Positions 1 through 7,946 of a stretch of 23,647 nt of DNA are shown in pieces. Each line of letters opens with the position of its first letter. The stretch's first letter is position 1. The notes below the pieces were generated by a model. That model worked only from the letters and a program-made list of their open reading frames with translations. It made no database searches and had not been told where the DNA came from. This stretch comes from Oscillospiraceae bacterium (lineage in GTDB: Bacteria; Bacillota_A; Clostridia; Oscillospirales; CAG-272): contig SVRU01000042.1 of the NCBI GenBank assembly GCA_015064665.1, forward strand, positions 1 through 23,647, written 5' to 3'. The translations under genes and the position numbers were made by a program.

Positions 1-56
1 AAGCGTCTGAATTGTATGACACCTTGCGAGTATTATTTCGCCACCGCTGCGTGACG

Positions 57-88
57 AAAAATCTCCCCCTGCTGCGCAGCAGGGGGAG
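57..88 (-). terminator. Intrinsic terminator of the InlB-repeat lipoprotein gene
   Basis: Positions 63-88 form a perfect 26-bp palindrome (CTCCCCCTGCT, GCGC loop, then its complement). Read on the minus strand it is followed by ATTTTTC (57-62), giving an 11-bp GC-rich stem with a T run. It lies about 95 bases downstream of the lipoprotein stop. A GC-rich palindrome of this kind could also be a dispersed repeat used as a terminator. The rest of 1-183 shows no gene. Confidence 0.65.
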
Positions 89-183
89 TAGAAAGAATCT
101 TATTCAATTAACAAATTCTTTTTGTTTTTTACGCTGTCTACTTGACAGGGGGCACATTAAAATAATCTCGGCAAAGCCTTTTA

Positions 184-1926
184 TTATGGACTAACCGGCG
201 GAAGCCAGGGTTGCCATTTTGCTTTTAACACGATATCGGAGGTGACCGTCATCGTTTCAAAATCCCAAGCCGTATCTGTTCCGCTGATGTACCAATGCTT
301 AAAACGGAATCTTGAACTTTTGTACGGCTCATCGGGCTCGGGAATAAGCTCTCCCTCGCCAAGTATTATAGGACTTACTCCGCTGCCGCCGTCAGAATCA
401 AAGGTGACGGTGTATGCCTTCAGCCATTTTGCCGTCAAAGTTGCGTTTTGCGTGAGCGGGGCAGTGAAGTCCCAAGGGGTTCCATCCGAAAGACACCAAC
501 CGCGGAAAACGTAACCTTCTTTCGTCGGATCTATCGGCTTTGGAATTATGCTGTTTATATCGAACACGAAGTTTTTGGGGGCTGTTCCGCTATCGGTGAC
601 GAAGGTTACCGTAACGGTTTGGATCCATTTGGCAACGAGCGTTATCGACTTCGTTACCTTCGTCGTGTTAAAATCCCAAAGCTTTCCGTCAAGGAACCAA
701 CCGTCAAAGCGGTAATTTTCTCTCGGAGGTACTCCGGGGTCGGTTGCAAGTCCGCCGCCGGCGACGTACTGGGGTGCAACGTTCTCGCCACCGTTTGAAT
801 CAAACGTAACGGTGTAGGTAACGGAAATCTGCTCCCATTTTGCATCAAGCGTTATGTCGGAGGTTGGAATATCGGAATTGAAATTCCATTCGGTATCTCC
901 TAAATACCAGCCTGTAAAGCGTAGGTTCTCTTTTGCCGCAGGGTCGGCTTGCTTGGGAACTGTTTCACCCTCCTCAACCGAAATGGAGTGAGAGACGTTT
1001 CCGTCACGGAAGGTTACTTTATATATGTTTTTCCATTTTGCAACAAGTGTGATGTCTTCAGTTATTGGGGTGCTGAAATCCCATCTCGTATCTCCGTTAA
1101 ACCAACCGAGAAGCTCTCCAAGTTGCGCTCTGTCGGGTTTTGCCGGCTCTTTTGCCATCTCTCCGACAGCAACGTATTGAGGTGCAACAGGTGACGCACC
1201 GTTTGAATCAAACGTTACCGTAAAGGTCGGAATATCCTCCCATTTTGCAACGAGAATAACGTCGGAGGTTATAACGTTTGCGGTGAAATCCCATTTGACG
1301 TCTCCGTGATACCAGCCGAGAAACTTGGAGTTCGTTTTCGTCGGATTTTGCGGTGCATCTGCCATCGAGCCTTCCACTCTGTATTGAGTTGCTACGCTCG
1401 TTCCGCCGTTCGAGTCAAAGGAAACCGTGTACGTGGGATAATCCTCCCATCTTGCCTTGAGAGTCACAAAATCGATTACGCGTTTCGTTGCAAAATCCCA
1501 TTTGTTTTCTCCGTCAAACCAACCGACAAATTTTTTGTTTTCTTTTGTGGGGACAGTCGGTTCTGTAGCAAAGTCGCCCGAGCTTACGGATTGTTCCTCA
1601 ACGGAGCTTCCGCCGTCCGAGTCAAACTTTACGATGAATTTGATTCGCGCCCATTTTGCAGAGAGGGTTATTGAGTCGGTAACTCTGTCTGTGTCGAAAT
1701 CCCACTTATCCTCACCGTTATACCAACCAAGAAAGGAATAACCGGCTCTGGTGGGAACGCGAGGCTCGACAAGTAATTCGTTATCTGCTACCGCGCGGGA
1801 TTGATATTCCTCCGCACCGTTTGAATCGAATGAAACCGCGTGATATTTTGTTTTTTCTTTGCCGCATGCCGTGACCAGCAAGAGCATACAGAAAAGAGCG
1901 GTTAATGCTAAAAAAAATCTTTTCAT
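184..1926 (-). CDS. Lipoprotein built of eight InlB/Flg_new-type beta repeats
   Basis: This is a 580-residue surface lipoprotein. A signal peptide (MKRFF, hydrophobic core) ends in the lipobox LVTAC with the lipidated Cys at residue 21. Almost the whole mature chain is eight tandem repeats of about 66-70 residues, each following the pattern V(T/S)FDSNGG...P..P...F.GWY.G...WDF......T..ITL.AKW. This matches the Listeria-Bacteroides/InlB B repeat family (Flg_new), small beta-grasp modules of cell-surface proteins. Repeats 5 and 7 are the most diverged. There is no LPXTG anchor and no separate enzymatic or binding domain; the chain ends soon after the last repeat (WQPWLPPVSP). The start is supported by GGAGA at 1931-1935 and a promoter at 1966-1994. 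Family recognition is firm. An adhesive or spacer role is inferred, and the ligand is unknown. Confidence 0.85.
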   Translation of the reverse strand: MKRFFLALTALFCMLLLVTACGKEKTKYHAVSFDSNGAEEYQSRAVADNELLVEPRVPTRAGYSFLGWYNGEDKWDFDTDRVTDSITLSAKWARIKFIVKFDSDGGSSVEEQSVSSGDFATEPTVPTKENKKFVGWFDGENKWDFATKRVIDFVTLKARWEDYPTYTVSFDSNGGTSVATQYRVEGSMADAPQNPTKTNSKFLGWYHGDVKWDFTANVITSDVILVAKWEDIPTFTVTFDSNGASPVAPQYVAVGEMAKEPAKPDRAQLGELLGWFNGDTRWDFSTPITEDITLVAKWKNIYKVTFRDGNVSHSISVEEGETVPKQADPAAKENLRFTGWYLGDTEWNFNSDIPTSDITLDAKWEQISVTYTVTFDSNGGENVAPQYVAGGGLATDPGVPPRENYRFDGWFLDGKLWDFNTTKVTKSITLVAKWIQTVTVTFVTDSGTAPKNFVFDINSIIPKPIDPTKEGYVFRGWCLSDGTPWDFTAPLTQNATLTAKWLKAYTVTFDSDGGSGVSPIILGEGELIPEPDEPYKSSRFRFKHWYISGTDTAWDFETMTVTSDIVLKAKWQPWLPPVSP

Positions 1927-1965
1927 ATAATCTCCGTTTTATTTCAAATCGGTCTATTACTGTAT

Positions 1966-1994
1966 ATTTTACAACATTTAAGGCTTATTTTCAA
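1966..1994 (-). promoter_or_regulatory. Sigma-A promoter of the InlB-repeat lipoprotein
   Basis: Read on the minus strand, TTGAAA (1989-1994) and TAAAAT (1966-1971) are separated by exactly 17 bases. The expected start of transcription is about 1959, leaving a leader of roughly 33 bases before the ATG at 1926. It diverges from the mscL promoter about 65 bases away. Confidence 0.6.
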
Positions 1995-2057
1995 GTATAA
2001 TTTGTAAAAAACACGCACGAGGGGCACAAAATGTATCCGAATATTTGTTTTTTTGGC

Positions 2058-2086
2058 TTGAAAAATGAAAAAATATGTGCTAATAT
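2058..2086 (+). promoter_or_regulatory. Sigma-A promoter of mscL
   Basis: TTGAAA (2058-2063), a 17-base spacer, then an extended -10, TGcTAATAT (TAATAT at 2081-2086). Transcription should begin near 2093. An upstream in-frame ATG at 2065 would lie inside this promoter, so the site also supports translation starting at 2116. Confidence 0.65.
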
Positions 2087-2115
2087 ATATGTATAAATCA
2101 ATTTTTGGAGGAAAC

Positions 2116-2724
2116 ATGAAAAAGTTTTTTGCTGAATTTAAAAAATTCATAACACGCGGCAACGTAGTTGATATGGCTGTCGGTGTTATCGTAGGTAGCT
2201 CGTTTACCGCCATTGTAAACGGTCTTAGTAATTTCGTTCTCAAGCCCCTTATCAACTGGCTTTTGTCGCTTATACTTGGCGCGAATGCTCTCGATAAGGT
2301 TTATACCTTCCTTGTTAAAGCGTTTGTGCTTGATGCAAACGGCAATCCTACTACCGAAATTGACCTTGCAAAGTCAATTTACATAGATTGGGGTTCGTTT
2401 ATAAACGCCGTTATCAATTTCTTCCTTGTGGCGTTCGTTCTGTTTAGTATCGTTAAGATAATTAACAAGGTTCGCGAGGGCGGAAAAAAGCTTGAACTTG
2501 ATGCAATCAACGGCCGTCCCTGCAAGGCAGACCGCAAGGAAATGAAGAAACGCGGAATTAAATTCTCTGATTCCGATGCAGTTGCTGCATATTTTGAGGA
2601 AAAGGCTCAGAAGGAAGCGGCAGCCAAGGAAGCCGCAGCAGAAAAGGCGAGAAAAGATAGAGAAGCAAATCCCACGACCGAAGATCTTCTCAAGCAGATA
2701 AGAGACTTGCTTCAGCAGAAGTAA
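2116..2724 (+). CDS. mscL: Large-conductance mechanosensitive channel MscL
   Basis: MscL is a pentameric inner-membrane channel that opens under high membrane tension and releases solutes during hypo-osmotic shock. The N-terminus has the family signature: amphipathic helix (MKKFFAEFKKFITRGN), then the pore-lining helix TM1 with VVDMAVGVIVGSSFTAIVN. A periplasmic loop of about 40 residues follows, then TM2 (INAVINFFLVAFVLFSIVKI) and a C-terminal helix ending PTTEDLLKQIRDLL, the usual cytoplasmic bundle motif. At 202 residues it is longer than typical MscL (about 130-150). The extra length is mainly a charged, Ala/Lys/Glu-rich segment after TM2 that probably forms a longer coiled coil. The ATG at 2116 is preferred over 2065: GGAGG lies at 2107-2111, the family N-terminus begins there, and 2065 falls inside the promoter. 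It is monocistronic, with its own promoter and terminator. Confidence 0.95.
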   Translation: MKKFFAEFKKFITRGNVVDMAVGVIVGSSFTAIVNGLSNFVLKPLINWLLSLILGANALDKVYTFLVKAFVLDANGNPTTEIDLAKSIYIDWGSFINAVINFFLVAFVLFSIVKIINKVREGGKKLELDAINGRPCKADRKEMKKRGIKFSDSDAVAAYFEEKAQKEAAAKEAAAEKARKDREANPTTEDLLKQIRDLLQQK

Positions 2725-2730
2725 TAGAAA

Positions 2731-2775
2731 AATTAAGCAACGGCGCTGTTTTTAAACGCCGTTGCTTAATTTTTT
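2731..2775 (+). terminator. Intrinsic terminator of mscL
   Basis: A perfect 15-bp stem (AATTAAGCAACGGCG at 2731-2745, complement at 2757-2771) with an 11-base loop, followed by more T (2772-2775). It starts six bases after the mscL stop codon. The A-rich 5' flank means it could also work in reverse. Confidence 0.9.
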
Positions 2776-2793
2776 GACGGCTATTTTTTAATA

Positions 2794-2822
2794 TTGACAT
2801 TTTTCGACAAATAGAATATAAT
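2794..2822 (+). promoter_or_regulatory. Perfect-consensus sigma-A promoter of the 762-residue secreted protein
   Basis: TTGACA (2794-2799), exactly 17 bases, then TATAAT (2817-2822). Both hexamers match the housekeeping consensus fully. Transcription should begin near 2829, giving a leader of about 60 AT-rich bases before the ATG at 2890. Confidence 0.8.
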
Positions 2823-2889
2823 ATATTAACTGCAAACAGACTGAATAGAGAATAATATAGAATAATATACAGAAGGCTAAGGATAACAA

Positions 2890-5178
2890 ATGAAAAAACG
2901 ATTGACGGTTTTATTTATTATCATCATATCACTATGTTCGTTCGTAACCGTTGTTGCAAGCGCGCAGCTTGCACCGCCGACCTCGACTCAGTACGGTGTA
3001 GGTAATATCGATTTTGAAGATGAAAGCGTGGCTTCAAATTATTACTCCGCCGGAAAAAGCGGAGCATTTAATGTCAGCGGATTTAGTGCAGTAAACGGAA
3101 ATCACACTAAAATAAGCGTGATATACGGCGATGATAACAATTATCTTCAGTTCAACGATAACGGCGCGCCAACCGGCATTTATTCCAAAAACGCATATTG
3201 GGAGCTTCTTACGGGACCCGTGCTTCAGTATGATGAAGGACTCGGATATTACACCGACGGATTTTCCGCTTCACAATACGATTTCTTCGTTATGGAATTT
3301 GACCTCACGTCTGACAGCTATCTTTATACCTATGAAACGGCTGATTCTACAGTTGGAATGACGACTGACGTCTCCTCGATACCCGAGGGCGCAGAAATTA
3401 CGGGAACGAAGCTCGCGTATACCGAGAATATGAAATTGTCAAACGTGATAGAAACCGCTGGCGGAGCCGAGCTGGATTCTTACGTGCAGTATTTGAATTC
3501 TCTCATGCTCGTATCCGACGTGAGCGATTGGTACGTGTATGCAGGCTTGGGGGACGATCTCGTCAATACGGGCGCAAAGCTTACGCGCGAAATTTCTGCT
3601 TGGAATCATTTTACGGTAATAGTTGAAATTGTGAGGGTGGGCTATGACGGTTTTCGTCTTGAACAGCATACGTTTCTTAATGGAGAACATATAGACACCT
3701 CCTGCCTCGGTTCAGAAACCGATTGCTTTTCGGAATTGTCAAGCAAAACGTATAGGATAGAGCTTCCCAACTCTCAGATTACCGACAAAAGAAAGCTGTA
3801 TTCCTTCGGCGTAGATAACCTGAGTATAAATTACTATATGCGCAGCGGTTCAAATTACGAAACCGCCTATTCATCGGACGGATTTGGCCTTGAGGACTAT
3901 TTCGGAGCGAAGGATACCTCAGTCGGAATCTATAACTGTACGGATATAGTATATAACAATTCGTACGTGTCCGAAAGTCCGATGGCATACGTTGACGGTG
4001 AGCCTTATTATTCTATGACTTCAGCTCTTTCTGCGGTTCGTGAGGAATCCGTCGTTCGTCTTGTGAGAGGACTTGACAACTACCGTCCAACCGTAAACAG
4101 CCTAACTGTAATCACTGACGGTGCGGAGTTTTCGCTAAGCGGGGATTGTATCGAATATTCGGTGCAAAAGTCCGCGAGCGAGGGAATCGATACTTATACC
4201 GTTTCCTACGTCGGCTCAAACGGTGATTCCGGCGGGGACGTAAACGAGCTTTACTCAGCGGTGTTTGCGGGAGCAAAATATAATCTCACAACCACGACGG
4301 GCTTCGTCGGAAATTTTTACGTTAAGGTTCCGAGTGCCGACGCGGATTATGAAATTGACGTCAGCGAGGGAAGCGGATGCTCGGGAATAACCGAGATCGA
4401 AGGAGAAAGCTATTATAAGTTCAGCTCCGAATCAGCGGTCGGAAACGTTACAGCAGAGATGATTTTCAGCATAAAGGTTACCGTCGGCGGTAAAACCGAA
4501 ACACTCGAAGCGCAATATACGACCGATAGTTATTTTCTGTCGGCGATGCAGCTGTTGACGCAAAAAGCTAATCCCACCGAGGATGAAAAAATGCAGAAAA
4601 GGCTCGTTATGGATGCAACGAGATACGCCAACGAGCTTTATAAGTATGTTAATTCAGTGTCTTTGGGATATGAAAAGTATGAAGAAATTCTTTCAAACGG
4701 GGATTATGCCGCAAATCTTACCTCTTACGGCGAGCTTGATATAGACGGAGATGCTGAGATAGATTTCAGCGGTATTTCGTCGGTTGTCACAGGCTTCGGT
4801 TTTGCGGTGAACGACGGTTACAGTGTATCATACGTGTTATACGTTGCCGATGAAACCGTAAATCCGGAAAGAATAAAGGTTACGTATAAGAGCATCATGG
4901 GCGAAAACAGGGAAAACGCAATCGAACCAACCTTAAGAGAATATCAAAGCGGTGAGGAAACCTTGTATTATTTTGCCTGCTCGGATATGCCCATTTATGA
5001 AATGGTTGCTCCTCAGCAGGTGACCGTAACCTTCGGCGGCGAGACGAGCGGAAACGCGTATTTCACGCTCCCGCTGTATATAGCTAATCAAACCGACGGA
5101 GAGGCGGTCGCACTTGCGAAAGCAATGTACGCATACGCGAGGGCATCCTATTCTTTCAAAATTTCCGAAGCAAATTAA
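2890..5178 (+). CDS. Large secreted protein of unknown function with a signal peptide
   Basis: I do not recognise a named family for this 762-residue protein. It begins with a clear Sec signal peptide (MKKR, hydrophobic LTVLFIIIISLCSFVTVV, likely cleavage after ASA). There is no lipobox, LPXTG motif or C-terminal membrane anchor, so it is probably released or held non-covalently. The first 300 or so residues are beta-rich (NIDFED..., LQFNDNG, FFVMEFDLTS, WNHFTVIVEIV, HTFLNGEHID) and resemble a LamG/concanavalin-like jelly roll, as in carbohydrate- or adhesin-related modules. A Gly/Ser-rich middle follows. A helical segment near residues 545-600 (LSAMQLLTQKANPTEDEKMQ) precedes a final beta-rich region. 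AAGGA at 2879-2883 supports the start. It has its own consensus promoter and no operon partners. The LamG idea is a weak pattern-based inference; no catalytic motif was found. Confidence 0.8.
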   Translation: MKKRLTVLFIIIISLCSFVTVVASAQLAPPTSTQYGVGNIDFEDESVASNYYSAGKSGAFNVSGFSAVNGNHTKISVIYGDDNNYLQFNDNGAPTGIYSKNAYWELLTGPVLQYDEGLGYYTDGFSASQYDFFVMEFDLTSDSYLYTYETADSTVGMTTDVSSIPEGAEITGTKLAYTENMKLSNVIETAGGAELDSYVQYLNSLMLVSDVSDWYVYAGLGDDLVNTGAKLTREISAWNHFTVIVEIVRVGYDGFRLEQHTFLNGEHIDTSCLGSETDCFSELSSKTYRIELPNSQITDKRKLYSFGVDNLSINYYMRSGSNYETAYSSDGFGLEDYFGAKDTSVGIYNCTDIVYNNSYVSESPMAYVDGEPYYSMTSALSAVREESVVRLVRGLDNYRPTVNSLTVITDGAEFSLSGDCIEYSVQKSASEGIDTYTVSYVGSNGDSGGDVNELYSAVFAGAKYNLTTTTGFVGNFYVKVPSADADYEIDVSEGSGCSGITEIEGESYYKFSSESAVGNVTAEMIFSIKVTVGGKTETLEAQYTTDSYFLSAMQLLTQKANPTEDEKMQKRLVMDATRYANELYKYVNSVSLGYEKYEEILSNGDYAANLTSYGELDIDGDAEIDFSGISSVVTGFGFAVNDGYSVSYVLYVADETVNPERIKVTYKSIMGENRENAIEPTLREYQSGEETLYYFACSDMPIYEMVAPQQVTVTFGGETSGNAYFTLPLYIANQTDGEAVALAKAMYAYARASYSFKISEAN

Positions 5179-5193
5179 AGTTATAAAAAGTAC

Positions 5194-5234
5194 AAAAAGG
5201 GAGCAAGGACGGTTTTTCGTGTCCTCGCTCCCTT
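5194..5234 (-). terminator. Intrinsic terminator of the mglBAC operon
   Basis: On the minus strand a 12-bp stem with one mismatch (arms 5221-5232 and 5199-5210, 10-base loop) is followed by TTTTTGTACTTTTT. The T run is on the minus-strand side, so it mainly serves mglC. The plus-strand gene ending at 5178 may use the hairpin only weakly. Confidence 0.85.
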
Positions 5235-5265
5235 GCGTTACGCACGGCGTGTCTTATGGCACGTC

Positions 5266-6402
5266 TTATTTTTTGGCAAGATATTTTCTCATATCTACGG
5301 CACAGGCGAGAAGAATAATAAGTCCCTTTATAATATAAAGCAAATTCTGGTCTATCGAAATGAAGTTCAGTCCTACGAAAATTATTTGCAAGAGCAAAAC
5401 TCCGATGACTATTCCTCCGATTTTTCCCGTACCGCCAACAAATGAAACACCGCCTATAACGCATGCTGCAATCGCGTCGCTTTCATAGTTAAGACCGGTA
5501 TACGAAGCAATTGAGCCTATTCTTGCGCCCTCAATAAAGCCCGTTATGCCGTACATAATTCCCGCAAAGGCAAAAACGAGCAGAATCGTTTTAAAAACGT
5601 TAACTCCCGAAACGTTAGCCGCTTCTTCGTTTGAACCCACGGCAAACATGTTTTTTCCAAACACCGTTTTGTTCCATATGAACCACGTAATAACCGTTAT
5701 GATAACGGAATACAGTATATATTTCGGTACGGCTATACCGTTAATTTTGAACAGAGGACCGCTTATAAAATTCACGTAGGAGGGGTCAAGACCCGAAAGA
5801 GTCTGTCCGCCGTTATCCCCTATCTGCAGATACAGAAGAACTATACCGAATAAAATAAGCTGAGTCGACAGGGTCACGATAAAGGGATGAAGCTTGAATT
5901 TGGCTACGAAAAATCCGTTTACAAGACCTATCAGAGCGCCCGCTGCCATGACCGCAAGTAAAACAAGCGGAATCGGCAAAGCATCTATGGCGGGGAACAT
6001 TTTGTTTACGTACGAAGAGGATTGCAAAAGCGAGGCGGCAATACACGCGGTAAGACCGACCGCGCGTCCTGCCGAAATATCGGTTCCCGAAAGAACTATC
6101 GCTCCGCCTATTCCAAGCGCAATGGGTAATCTCGCCGCGGTAAGCGAAATTACATTGACAACAGATGCCGTTGAAACGAAACGCGGCTCCATAATTGCTA
6201 TTACGATAACTGCCGTTATAATAATGATATACATTGCGTTGTTAAGCACGAAATCCGAAACGATGGAAAATTTCTCTGCGGTGTCCTTATCTTTGAAATT
6301 CGAAAAACGGCTGTATAAATTTTTTGGCAGAGCTTTGATTTTAGCCGCCGTTCTGCTGTAAAACGCATCGTTTCTATTGTTATTAGTCTGATTATCTGAC
6401 AT
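5266..6402 (-). CDS. mglC: Galactose/methyl-galactoside ABC transporter permease MglC
   Basis: This is the membrane permease of a ribose/galactose-class ABC importer (BPD_transp_2 family), 378 residues. A cytoplasmic N-terminal tail of about 45 residues precedes several hydrophobic segments. Motifs close to MglC are visible: ALGIGGAIVLSGTDISAGRAVGL (family TDLSAGR), LIGLVNGFFVAKFKLHPFIVTL, FIWNKTVFGKNMFAVGSNEEA followed by VSGVNV, and SDAIAACVIGGVSFVGGTG. It is the last gene of the operon and starts 23 bases after the mglA stop. AAGGA lies upstream (about 6415-6418), with somewhat long spacing. Monomer specificity follows from similarity to MglC and from the neighbouring MglB-type binding protein; other hexoses or pentoses cannot be excluded. 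Confidence 0.93.
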   Translation of the reverse strand: MSDNQTNNNRNDAFYSRTAAKIKALPKNLYSRFSNFKDKDTAEKFSIVSDFVLNNAMYIIIITAVIVIAIMEPRFVSTASVVNVISLTAARLPIALGIGGAIVLSGTDISAGRAVGLTACIAASLLQSSSYVNKMFPAIDALPIPLVLLAVMAAGALIGLVNGFFVAKFKLHPFIVTLSTQLILFGIVLLYLQIGDNGGQTLSGLDPSYVNFISGPLFKINGIAVPKYILYSVIITVITWFIWNKTVFGKNMFAVGSNEEAANVSGVNVFKTILLVFAFAGIMYGITGFIEGARIGSIASYTGLNYESDAIAACVIGGVSFVGGTGKIGGIVIGVLLLQIIFVGLNFISIDQNLLYIIKGLIILLACAVDMRKYLAKK

Positions 6403-6425
6403 TTAAAGTTGCATCCTTTCGGGTT

Positions 6426-7946
6426 TTAAGCAAATTTTGATGCAAGCTGCATAATTTTTTCCTGCGTAAGCTCTTTACGATCGAGCTCTCCAGCGACTCT
6501 TCCGCCCGACATCACGATTATTCTGTCGCATATTCCCATGAGTTCCGCCATCTCGGATGAAACAACAATTATTCCCTTGTCAGACTTTGCAAGCTCGATT
6601 ATCAACTTGTATATTTCATATTTTGCTCCAACGTCAATACCTCTTGTCGGTTCGTCAAGCAAAAGTATTTTCGGCTTGGTCAGAAGCCATCTGCCGAGTA
6701 TAATCTTTTGTTGATTTCCGCCTGACAGAGATGCTATGCGAACCTTGTTTGACGGAGTTTTTACTCGCATTGACGATATGCACCAATCTGTTGCGGAGTT
6801 TATCTTTTTGTCGGAGAGCAGGGGACCCGTGCGATATTTTTTGATGCTGGATATCGTAGCGTTGTGGCTTATTGACAGAATGCCGAATATGCCGCTTTGC
6901 CGTCTTTCCTCGGTCAGAAGGGCAAAACCGTTTTTGATGGATTCTATAGGAGTGCGGTTGGATATTTCCTTGCCTTCAAGTCTTATCACACCTTCTGATT
7001 TGCGGCGGACGCCGAAAAGCGTTTCTAAAAGCTCGGTTCTTCCCGAGCCGTCAAGACCTGCTATGCCGAGTATTTCACCGCGCCTGAGATTAAAGCTTGC
7101 CCGGCTCAGCCTTGAGTATTTTCCGCTCAGGTTTTCTACAGTCAGCATAATATCCCGAGGATCGTTTTGCTTTTCGGGATAGCGCTCCTTTATTTCGCGC
7201 CCGACCATAAGCTTAATAATTTCGTCGGTAGTCAGCTCATCGGCAGGTTTTGTTGCTACGTGCCTGCCGTCGCGCATTATTGTGACCTCGTCGGATATGC
7301 GCAGAATCTCCTCCATTTTGTGTGATATATAAACTATTGCGCAACCGCGTTTTTTCAGCATTTCTATAATTTCAAAAAGCTTTTCTGCTTCGGTGTCGTT
7401 AAGCGACGAGGTCGGCTCGTCAAAAACGATTAATCCCGCATTGCAGGAAACTGCTTTCGCAATTTCCACCATTTGCCTTTTTGAAACCGAAAGTCTGCTC
7501 ATTTTTTCTCTCGGGTCGGTGGAGATTTTCAGCTCGTCAAATATTTTTTTGGTCATCTCGTAGCTTTTTTTCTCACTCGTAAGAGGTAAAAACCTTGATA
7601 TTTTAGGAAATCGTCCAAGCCACATATTGTCCATGACCGAAAGCTTCAATGCCTGATTCAGTTCCTGATGAACCATAGCCACGCCGTGATCAAGGGCGTC
7701 CTTTGCGCCCGAAAATTCAACCTCTTTACCTTCAAGGAATATTTTGCCGCTATCTTTTTTATAAACTCCGAAAAGGCATTTCATAAGAGTTGATTTTCCG
7801 GCACCGTTCTCTCCCATAAGAGCGTGTACCTCCCCGCGCTTCAGCGTAAGCGAAACTCTATCCAAAGCCTTAACTCCCGGGAAACTTTTGCTTATGCTTT
7901 CCATTACGATAAAGTCGGCGGAGTTTGCTTTATTTTCAGTCGGCAT
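6426..7946 (-). CDS. mglA: Galactose/methyl-galactoside ABC transporter ATPase MglA (two ATP-binding domains)
   Basis: This cytoplasmic ATPase has two fused ABC domains and drives sugar import through MglC. Domain 1 has Walker A GENGAGKST (residues 45-53), a degenerate signature LSVSKRQMVEIAKA, and Walker B LIVFDEPTSSL. Domain 2 has the atypical Walker A GLDGSGRTE normal for this subfamily, signature LSGGNQQKIILGRWL, and Walker B ILLLDEPTRGID. About 506 residues is the usual length. The ATG at 7946 is chosen; a GTG two codons earlier (7952) is also possible. Either start overlaps the mglB stop (7936), which suggests translational coupling; no strong Shine-Dalgarno is seen. It sits in the middle of the mglB-mglA-mglC operon. 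Confidence 0.94.
   Translation of the reverse strand: MPTENKANSADFIVMESISKSFPGVKALDRVSLTLKRGEVHALMGENGAGKSTLMKCLFGVYKKDSGKIFLEGKEVEFSGAKDALDHGVAMVHQELNQALKLSVMDNMWLGRFPKISRFLPLTSEKKSYEMTKKIFDELKISTDPREKMSRLSVSKRQMVEIAKAVSCNAGLIVFDEPTSSLNDTEAEKLFEIIEMLKKRGCAIVYISHKMEEILRISDEVTIMRDGRHVATKPADELTTDEIIKLMVGREIKERYPEKQNDPRDIMLTVENLSGKYSRLSRASFNLRRGEILGIAGLDGSGRTELLETLFGVRRKSEGVIRLEGKEISNRTPIESIKNGFALLTEERRQSGIFGILSISHNATISSIKKYRTGPLLSDKKINSATDWCISSMRVKTPSNKVRIASLSGGNQQKIILGRWLLTKPKILLLDEPTRGIDVGAKYEIYKLIIELAKSDKGIIVVSSEMAELMGICDRIIVMSGGRVAGELDRKELTQEKIMQLASKFA

Noticed and set aside
141..165. TTGACA near the left edge as a promoter
   Set aside because: The nearest -10-like hexamer is only about ten bases away, and no suitable gene follows on the plus strand.
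2065..2115. Upstream in-frame start for mscL
   Set aside because: The ATG at 2065 lies between the -35 and -10 boxes and has no ribosome site; MscL homology and GGAGG both point to 2116.
2851..2870. Short direct repeat AATAATATAG/AATAATATAC in the leader of the secreted protein gene
   Set aside because: Low-complexity AT sequence with only two copies; chance is sufficient.
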